NCBI RefSeq assembly: GCF_014646655.1
Contig: NZ_BMNR01000002.1
Location: 1 to 64,000, forward strand
DNA from: Yeosuana aromativorans
GTDB taxonomy: Bacteria > Bacteroidota > Bacteroidia > Flavobacteriales > Flavobacteriaceae
Direction of reading: 5' to 3'
DNA: 64,000 bases
A program made the position numbers and the translations under genes. The notes under the pieces were generated by a model, which saw only the letters and a list, made by a program, of their open reading frames with translations, had not been told where the DNA came from and ran no database searches. Of the stretch, positions 57,881 through 64,000 are shown one piece after another (positions within the stretch are counted from its first letter, which is position 1; every line of letters starts with the position of its first letter).

Positions 57881-60316
57881 TTATGAATTGTTATTATTCT
57901 TGAATGTGTTTTTGAGATTGACATAATCTATAAAATACTGAATGCGCAACGATAGCGTATTTTTAATGGGTTGATTAAATAAGGTTTTTAAACTGCCACC
58001 ATATGAATCCATGGAAGCACTGTCCATATTGAATAATTGATTTCTGTACAATGCTGTTATAAAGCTGCCAGGTGCAAATTGCCAAGAGTAGTTTAAATCC
58101 AGATTCCAGGTATTGTAATTGATATTGGGGTTATCTTCCAAATCATTAATTTGGTAACCAGAGTTTGAATTTAACCGGCCATTATCTTGTAAGGTAAACA
58201 AGCTGTTTTTGTAGTTTACGGTAGACCAATAATTCCTGAAGGTTAATGATATACCATGAAACGAGTTGAATGTATAATTTGCAGATAGGCTGTTTACTTG
58301 TGTCTTTCTATCCCGTTCTCCAAAAATAATGTCATCATTAAGTTTAGCTGCGTAACCTCTATCATTGAAATCCTTACTGTAACTAAAAGAAAACGTTATC
58401 AATAATTTGTCATTAAACCGTACTCTAGGGCTTAATTCAAACCAAAGTTCATCAGTATTCCTATTTTTTTCAAAAAATGTGGCACCACCTATACTTGCAT
58501 CAAAAGCGAATACTTTATTATAGTTTGATGAAAACCAAATGTTTGAATTTAGTCTGTTTTCATAAATGAAAAAGCGGCCTTCTGTTCTGGGTTCAAAATA
58601 GTCATATTGTTTGCCAACTTGAAAATTTAAGTTTCCCCCAAAGTTGTGAAGGGTTTTTGTTTCGGCATTATAGTTAAAACCAAAACTGCTTCCGGTATAA
58701 ACACCTGGCTTTGCAAGTCTTGTATAGTTAACGTAAGTGCCTATATAGTATTTGTTTAATTTTTTTATTGGTTCAAATATTTGGTAAGACAGGTCAATTC
58801 CAAAATTGTTGTAATTATTTCGCTGTAATAAGCCTAAATCATTAATATCATATTTGGTATCAGCATATCTGTGGTCAAAACTGTACCTGAAATTGCCATG
58901 TGATTTTCTGGCCATGAAAAATGAGCTGTATCCATTAGAACTACTATCCATTATATGAACATTGCTCATTTTGGCTTCACCGTACAAGTTGTAGGTATTT
59001 CTTTTGTTTGAAAGATCAAAGACCAATCCGGTAACATTGGCATCCCTAAAATTCCCGTTTCTGGTTACATTGGTGTTGATTAGGCTAACCGAAGAATTTT
59101 TGTTGAATTGTTGATCCAGAACCAGAATATTATAATTGGCGATGGGCTCTACCGTTTCTTCCCTGGTTTCACCAGAAATAGTGTCTCTTACAATCGCTTT
59201 TGTTTTTTCTGTAATAGCATTAAAAACCCCAATGCCCAGACCATTTTTGGTTCTACCAGATACTTTGATGGCATTTAGTACTTTGACGGCATTTGGATAG
59301 TTTTTGATTACTTCATTGGTGTTTAATTCAACATCACCAGTTGGACTACTTCCAATGCGTCTTGAAAAAAACAAATCCCCTTTATTGAATAAATTCACGC
59401 CTTCTGTAAAAAATTGGCGCTGTTCAGAATAGGTTTGCTCAAAAGGGCCCAAATTAAGTTCTAAATTATCAAAACCAGCCTGACTGAAATCAGGTATCAA
59501 CGTGGCATCTAAAGTAAAGTTTTCTGTAATTCCATATTTAACATCCAGACCAAAGTTTAAATCGGTTTCAGTTTTTCCATCATAAGTATTGACCAATCCT
59601 GAGGTAAATGGGTAAAAACTGAGCCTTATGGGAGGTTTTATGTTTTCAATAGGTTCTAATTGCCCATGGTACAGGCCAGAGTAACCTTTTGTCCTATCAA
59701 TAGGATTCCATGTGTATTGCGAACGGTCACGCCTAAAATGCCTGTGGAATTGTAGTCCCCAAGTTTGTACATCTTGATTTGAAAACCTAAGCGTACTGTA
59801 TGGAATTTTTACTTCAACAATCCAGCCATCTTTAACCATGTTGACTTTGCTTTCCCAAACGGCATTCCAGCCAAAATCCTCTCCGTTGCTTGGGTTTGAA
59901 ATGGCATCGGCTTGTGTGCCTGAACTGAACACAAAAAACTCCGTATCGTTTTGGGCGTCATTATTAGGGTTGATGATTATTCCAAAAAAATCCGATTGCC
60001 CAAAATTGTCCCTAGTTGTCAATTGCCGCATGATTTTTGAAGGGTCATCATGCAAATAGGCCCCAAAATAAATAGCATTGTCGTCGTATGTAACTTTAAC
60101 TATGGTTTTGATTTCGGTACTATCCTTAATGCCCATTTTTGGTCTAAATTCTGTAAAATCTTTTGCCTCTTCACAATTTTTCCAAGCGCCATCGTCTAAA
60201 ACACCATCAATTTTAGGCGCTTTAGTAGCTCTGTGAATGTGATAGATTTTTTTATCTTGTGAGTAACTATAGAAGTTTGAAATAATTAAAAAGAAAATTA
60301 GAATGAAAATTCTCAT
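57881..60316 (-). CDS. DUF5916 exported protein with family 9 carbohydrate-binding-like domain
   Basis: 811 residues from ATG 60316, which begins the signal peptide MRIFILIFFLIISNFYSYSQ; an ATG at 60352 would add 12. N-terminal CBM9-like domain (IHRATKAPKIDGVLDDGAW; FFGIIINPNNDAQNDTEFFVF) followed by DUF5916, a large beta-barrel-like region with repeated aromatic strands (RQFFTEGVNLFNKGDLFFSRRI). Probably an outer-membrane protein; ligand unknown. Confidence 0.87.
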   Translation of the reverse strand: MRIFILIFFLIISNFYSYSQDKKIYHIHRATKAPKIDGVLDDGAWKNCEEAKDFTEFRPKMGIKDSTEIKTIVKVTYDDNAIYFGAYLHDDPSKIMRQLTTRDNFGQSDFFGIIINPNNDAQNDTEFFVFSSGTQADAISNPSNGEDFGWNAVWESKVNMVKDGWIVEVKIPYSTLRFSNQDVQTWGLQFHRHFRRDRSQYTWNPIDRTKGYSGLYHGQLEPIENIKPPIRLSFYPFTSGLVNTYDGKTETDLNFGLDVKYGITENFTLDATLIPDFSQAGFDNLELNLGPFEQTYSEQRQFFTEGVNLFNKGDLFFSRRIGSSPTGDVELNTNEVIKNYPNAVKVLNAIKVSGRTKNGLGIGVFNAITEKTKAIVRDTISGETREETVEPIANYNILVLDQQFNKNSSVSLINTNVTRNGNFRDANVTGLVFDLSNKRNTYNLYGEAKMSNVHIMDSSSNGYSSFFMARKSHGNFRYSFDHRYADTKYDINDLGLLQRNNYNNFGIDLSYQIFEPIKKLNKYYIGTYVNYTRLAKPGVYTGSSFGFNYNAETKTLHNFGGNLNFQVGKQYDYFEPRTEGRFFIYENRLNSNIWFSSNYNKVFAFDASIGGATFFEKNRNTDELWFELSPRVRFNDKLLITFSFSYSKDFNDRGYAAKLNDDIIFGERDRKTQVNSLSANYTFNSFHGISLTFRNYWSTVNYKNSLFTLQDNGRLNSNSGYQINDLEDNPNINYNTWNLDLNYSWQFAPGSFITALYRNQLFNMDSASMDSYGGSLKTLFNQPIKNTLSLRIQYFIDYVNLKNTFKNNNNS

Positions 60317-60487
60317 TGATTTAGTTTGATTTGATTGATGATAAAAACCCAATATTGGTTTAATGGGTTCCTAGATTGCAAAATTAGTTTTGTTAGTATT
60401 TTTTTATCATAATTTAAAGTTAAAATCCTATTTGATGTAAGGTTTATAACCTTTTGATGAACTAAAATTTGATTAACTTTATACCTT

Positions 60488-61039
60488 ATGGAACAAAATT
60501 TACAAGTAGCTACATTTGCAGGTGGCTGTTTTTGGTGTACTGAAGCCGTTTTTAACAGACTGGAAGGTGTGGAACGCGTTGTTTCAGGATACACGGGCGG
60601 GCACATAAAAAATCCGGCTTACAGAGAAATTTGTACAGGACGCACAGGACACGCAGAAGCCATTCAAATATTTTACGATCAGGCAAGGATATCCTATAAA
60701 GAATTATTGGAAATATTCTTTGCCACACATGATCCAACAACTTTAAACCGACAAGGGAATGATGTGGGTACACAATATCGGTCTGCAATTTTTTTCAGCG
60801 ATGATTACCAAAGAGACGAAGCATTGGATTTTATACGTTTTTTAGAACAAGAACAAGTCTTTAAAAATCCCATAACCACAGAAGTGGTAAAGTTGGAAAC
60901 GTTTTACAATGCTGAAGATTATCATCAGGATTATTACAACTTGAATAAAGACCAACCGTATTGCCAGTTTATCATCAATCCCAAAATAAAAAAGTTAAAG
61001 GAAACGTTTACCAATAAACTAAAGAAACAAACCAACTAA
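60488..61039 (+). CDS. msrA: Peptide methionine (S)-S-oxide reductase
   Basis: Repairs S-epimer methionine sulfoxide in proteins with thioredoxin as reductant. 183 residues; active-site [13 protein letters not shown] with Cys14, and downstream [19 protein letters not shown] and EDYHQDYY, all standard. Directly followed, one base later, by folE. Confidence 0.96.
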   Translation: MEQNLQVATFAGGCFWCTEAVFNRLEGVERVVSGYTGGHIKNPAYREICTGRTGHAEAIQIFYDQARISYKELLEIFFATHDPTTLNRQGNDVGTQYRSAIFFSDDYQRDEALDFIRFLEQEQVFKNPITTEVVKLETFYNAEDYHQDYYNLNKDQPYCQFIINPKIKKLKETFTNKLKKQTN

Positions 61040-61040
61040 G

Positions 61041-61628
61041 ATGCCATACAAAAAGTTTGAGGAATACAATATTCAAGTGACAGATGATGTTAAAAACCGC
61101 TATAAAAGCATTATTGAGGATTTAGGTGAAAATGTGTCACGCGATGGCCTGTTGAAAACTCCTGAACGCGCTGCAAAAGCCATGCAGTTTTTAACACAAG
61201 GGTATCATCAAGACCCTGTTGAAATACTAAAAAGTGCCATGTTTAAGGAATCGTATAACGAAATGGTACTGGTCAAGGATATTGAGCTGTACTCGTTATG
61301 CGAACACCATATGTTACCTTTTTTTGGCAAGGCCCACATAGCTTATATCCCCAATGGGCATATTGTTGGCCTTAGTAAGTTGCCCAGAGTGGTAGATGTA
61401 TTTGCTAGACGATTACAGGTTCAAGAGCGGTTAACCGAGCAAATTCTGGATTGTATCAATGATACCTTAAAACCCCAAGGTGTTGCCGTGGTTATTGAAG
61501 CAGCACACATGTGTATGATGATGCGCGGCGTTCAAAAACAAAACTCGGTGACTACAACTTCAGGATTTAGGGGACAGTTTGAAAAAATAGAGACCCGCAA
61601 CGAGTTTTTAAAATTAATAGGGAAGTAA
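61041..61628 (+). CDS. folE: GTP cyclohydrolase I
   Basis: Makes dihydroneopterin triphosphate, the first step of folate synthesis. 195 residues; zinc site in [12 protein letters not shown] and [10 protein letters not shown], plus [20 protein letters not shown]. Normal length for FolE1. Coupled to msrA in one transcript. Confidence 0.97.
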   Translation: MPYKKFEEYNIQVTDDVKNRYKSIIEDLGENVSRDGLLKTPERAAKAMQFLTQGYHQDPVEILKSAMFKESYNEMVLVKDIELYSLCEHHMLPFFGKAHIAYIPNGHIVGLSKLPRVVDVFARRLQVQERLTEQILDCINDTLKPQGVAVVIEAAHMCMMMRGVQKQNSVTTTSGFRGQFEKIETRNEFLKLIGK

Positions 61629-61665
61629 TCGAGCACGTATTTAAAACAACTCATATATTTCTAAA

Positions 61666-61929
61666 ATGAACAAATACAAAAAACTAGCTTTAGGTATTTT
61701 GTTGGATGCCATAGGATGTGTGTCGTTCATAATTCCTGGTATTGGTGAATTTTCAGATATCATTTGGGCTCCCATATCAGCCTGGCTTATGACCAAGCTT
61801 TACAAAGGGAAGTCTGGTAAAGTGGCAGCGGTTATCAATTTTGTTGAAGAAGCCCTGCCAGGTGTTGATTTAGTCCCGTCGTTTACCTTGATGTGGCTCT
61901 ATACATATGTTTTAGCAAGAAAAAAATAA
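61666..61929 (+). CDS. Small membrane protein of unknown function
   Basis: 87 residues with two or three short hydrophobic stretches (about 8-26, 30-45, 66-83). Contains GCVSFIIPGIGEFSDIIWAP and a later PGVDLVPSF, symmetrical-looking turns. Lies 38 bases after folE and before a terminator, so probably in the same transcript. Function unknown. Confidence 0.68.
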   Translation: MNKYKKLALGILLDAIGCVSFIIPGIGEFSDIIWAPISAWLMTKLYKGKSGKVAAVINFVEEALPGVDLVPSFTLMWLYTYVLARKK

Positions 61930-61933
61930 ATTA

Positions 61934-61966
61934 AAAAGCGCAGTATAAAAATCTACTGCGCTTTTT
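61934..61966. terminator. Bidirectional terminator
   Basis: AAAAAGCGCAGTA / TACTGCGCTTTTT around a TAAAAATC loop, with A and T runs on both sides, between convergent genes. Confidence 0.9.
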
Positions 61967-61971
61967 GGTTT

Positions 61972-64000
61972 TTACAATTTATAGGTAACTCCAAAAGTTA
62001 TATTGCGGCCCATATTATAAATCCCTTCTGTTTTAAAACGGGACAAATGATTGATATAGGTCTTATCGGTTAAATTGGTTCCAGAAATAGATAGAATTGC
62101 TTCTTTATTAAACAACTTAATGCTACCTCCTAAGCCAGCGCTTAACAAATTATACCCGCTTGTTGCTGTTTCAAAAGCACCAGTGTTGTTTTGGTCAAAC
62201 GTACTTTTTAATGATACAAAAGCATAGCCATTTTTAAACCAGTTTTTATCAAACTCAACACGTAAGGTATTGGTTATGGAATTTGCAGGGATTAACGGTA
62301 AATAATTATCATTTGTTAGTTTACCGGTAACTGTTTCAAAACTGGACTCAATATGTAACCAATCCAATGGGTGTGGATGTAAGTGGAATCCAACTTCACC
62401 ACCATAAAGATTGGCATTGTTTTGTGAATATACATACACATCATTACCATCAATAATCTGTCCGTTAGGTGCTATAAAAATATAGTCATTGATTTTATTA
62501 TAGAATCCGTTGGCATAAAATTCAATGTGTTCATTTTTATATTCCAATGCTATATCTGTTTGGAAATTTTGTTCAATTTTTAAGTCGATATTTCCTTTTT
62601 CGTAACGATTGGTCCCTTCATGCACCCCGTCAACTGTTAATTCAGCTAAATTGGGGGCTCTAAAACCAGATGCTAAATTGACTCGAGCGGTTATATTTTT
62701 AGCAATATCGGTTTTAATACCGGCCGCTCCGTTAAAGCTGTTAAACTGTCTTTTTTCACCCGAGTCAGTGTCATTCACATTTCTGTTGTCAAACCGTGCG
62801 CCAAGTTGCACATCGGCCTTTTCAAAATGAATATGAGAAACCGCTAAAAACCCGATGTCATTTACCCTTGCATTCGGAATTAAAAATTCCTCTCCATAGT
62901 TGCCATTGGTTTGGTCCATTCCTTGTAAGCCCAGAATAGTTTCAAACTTACCTAGTTTAGGCAAATTATATTTTATATCGTAATTAAAGGTTTTTAGTTT
63001 TAAATGCAACCCAGCTTCATTATAGCCTAGGTCTTCACTGAATTCCTTTCTGTCGTTATAAATATAGCCCAAGTTGACATCTAAACTGGAATTGTTAAAA
63101 AAGACACTGGATTTTGAGCTAAACACATGATTGTATATTTCTTGAAACCCTAGCATAGGGCTTCTGCGTTTGGATTGGATGCCTATGGCTTCTGTAAGTC
63201 CTGGTTTTAAAACGTTTAAGTTATATCTAAACTCAGTTTTAAAATGGGTTCCAAGATAACCTATACCTGCTTTAAAATCTTGTTCTCTAAAACGGGAATT
63301 GGTTACCCGGTAGTCTTTGGTGTTGTAATCGGAATGTTCTGCAAGATTTCCTCTAAATAAAAACTGCCAATGGTCTCCTGATGATTTGTATCCGGCATTG
63401 GTACTATACCCAAGCGTATTGCTATAGTATTTTCCACCAAAATCACCGTCTGAGGTATTGATGCTTGCAAATTTTTCTGGATTTAAGTATAACACGCCAC
63501 CAAGTGCATCACTACCATAAAGTAATGAAGCGGGTCCCTTAATAACTTCAACGCTTTCTATACCTGAATCGTTGATACCTAGGCCATGCTCATCACCAAA
63601 CTGTTGATTTTCCAACCGAACACCTTGCGTGTAAACCAAAACCCTGTTATAACTTAACCCACGGATAACGGGTTTTCCTATGCTTAAGCCCGTTGTAACG
63701 CTTTCTACACCAGGAATATTTGTAATACCTTCTGATAAGTTTACAGCGCCTTTTTGTTGTAATTCACTAACCGTTTGTCGTTCCACTTTCATGACATTTT
63801 CACTCTGGAGTTTATGAAAAGGAGTGGACACAATTACTTCTTCCATTTCAAGAGCCGAAGGAATCATCATAATTTTTAAAGGGTCTTTGGTTGGGATTGT
63901 AATGTTCAAGGATTGTGTTTCATAACCAAGGTAGGAAACTATAATTTTGTAGTCTCCATTAGGTAAGTTTTCTATTGTAAATGATCCGTCGTCACTGGTG
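61972..64000 (-). CDS. TonB-dependent receptor, 5' end outside the window
   Basis: The frame is open to the window edge, so at least 676 residues are present and the signal peptide is missing. At the edge is the end of a CarboxypepD_reg domain (TSDDGSFTIENLPNGDYKI), then the plug (VMKVERQTVSELQQKG...GVESVTTG; GPASLLYGSDALGG) and a barrel ending GRNITFGVTYKL. The C-terminal NHLSRFKTEGIYNMGRNI segment resembles zinc- or metal-linked receptors of the ZnuD kind, but the ligand is not established. Confidence 0.9.
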   Translation of the reverse strand, partial: TSDDGSFTIENLPNGDYKIIVSYLGYETQSLNITIPTKDPLKIMMIPSALEMEEVIVSTPFHKLQSENVMKVERQTVSELQQKGAVNLSEGITNIPGVESVTTGLSIGKPVIRGLSYNRVLVYTQGVRLENQQFGDEHGLGINDSGIESVEVIKGPASLLYGSDALGGVLYLNPEKFASINTSDGDFGGKYYSNTLGYSTNAGYKSSGDHWQFLFRGNLAEHSDYNTKDYRVTNSRFREQDFKAGIGYLGTHFKTEFRYNLNVLKPGLTEAIGIQSKRRSPMLGFQEIYNHVFSSKSSVFFNNSSLDVNLGYIYNDRKEFSEDLGYNEAGLHLKLKTFNYDIKYNLPKLGKFETILGLQGMDQTNGNYGEEFLIPNARVNDIGFLAVSHIHFEKADVQLGARFDNRNVNDTDSGEKRQFNSFNGAAGIKTDIAKNITARVNLASGFRAPNLAELTVDGVHEGTNRYEKGNIDLKIEQNFQTDIALEYKNEHIEFYANGFYNKINDYIFIAPNGQIIDGNDVYVYSQNNANLYGGEVGFHLHPHPLDWLHIESSFETVTGKLTNDNYLPLIPANSITNTLRVEFDKNWFKNGYAFVSLKSTFDQNNTGAFETATSGYNLLSAGLGGSIKLFNKEAILSISGTNLTDKTYINHLSRFKTEGIYNMGRNITFGVTYKL

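Overview
The window is AT-rich chromosomal DNA from a member of the Flavobacteriaceae (Bacteroidota). Supporting features are TonB-dependent receptors paired with DUF4249, many lineage-typical domain families (DUF4835, DUF5916, DUF6095, DUF6913), the long GAPDH, monomeric isocitrate dehydrogenase, an RprX/RprY-like two-component pair, and Bacteroidota-type promoter boxes (TAnnTTTG) in front of many genes. The genus cannot be fixed from this sequence. Nearly all of the window is ordinary core genome; I see no prophage, transposase, CRISPR array, tRNA or intact insertion sequence.

Layout. 1-130: 3' end of a 5S rRNA with its terminator, the tail of an rRNA operon. 0.2-7.3 kb: DinB-like protein, murQ with a small membrane protein, a DUF4249/TonB receptor pair and icd. 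7.3-8.1 kb: an 865-bp stretch with no convincing gene but odd composition. 8.1-16 kb, minus strand: rplS, trmD, a large unknown membrane protein, a DJ-1/PfpI protein, a coiled-coil membrane protein, gap and an HtrA protease. 16.1-20.2 kb, plus strand: dapF, an acetyltransferase, mltG, a DUF2279 protein and a lysozyme-like wall protein. 20.2-25.6 kb, mostly minus: an RsmI-like methylase, a tyrosine phosphatase, dnaA, YigZ, a HAD hydrolase and ribD. 25.7-29.0 kb: acetyltransferase, prmC, ligA. 29.1-31.1 kb: two paralogous multi-spanning membrane proteins flanking a DoxX gene. 31.4-39.6 kb, plus: DUF6913, dapA, a Kir-type channel, bamD, rpoZ, coaBC, DUF4835, recN and fabI. 39.9-44.8 kb: glycosyltransferase, YbbR, coaE and a histidine kinase/response regulator pair. 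44.9-51.3 kb, minus: a pyruvate-oxidase-like enzyme, then a BatA-type protein, a dihydroorotase homologue lacking its metal ligands, a DUF4870 protein, an esterase and a small conserved protein. 51.5-64 kb: M61 and S10 peptidases, TIGR02757, a DUF4010 membrane protein, a LolD-like ATPase, DUF5916, msrA, folE and a TonB receptor cut by the window end.

Functional themes are cell-wall precursor synthesis, turnover and recycling (dapA, dapF, murQ, mltG, lysozyme-like protein), outer-membrane biogenesis and envelope quality control (bamD, HtrA, LolD-like ATPase, TonB receptors), cofactor synthesis (ribD, coaBC, coaE, folE) and replication/repair (dnaA, ligA, recN).

No dramatic new system is evident. 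The most interesting signals are regulatory and evolutionary: phased arrays of a TTTTAAC(G/A) word upstream of htrA/dapF, the DJ-1 gene and the two-component operon; near-identical promoter architecture in front of two paralogous membrane-protein genes; a degenerate esterase tail lying beside the intact esterase; an apparently metal-site-deficient dihydroorotase; and two non-coding elements at 7.3-8.7 kb.
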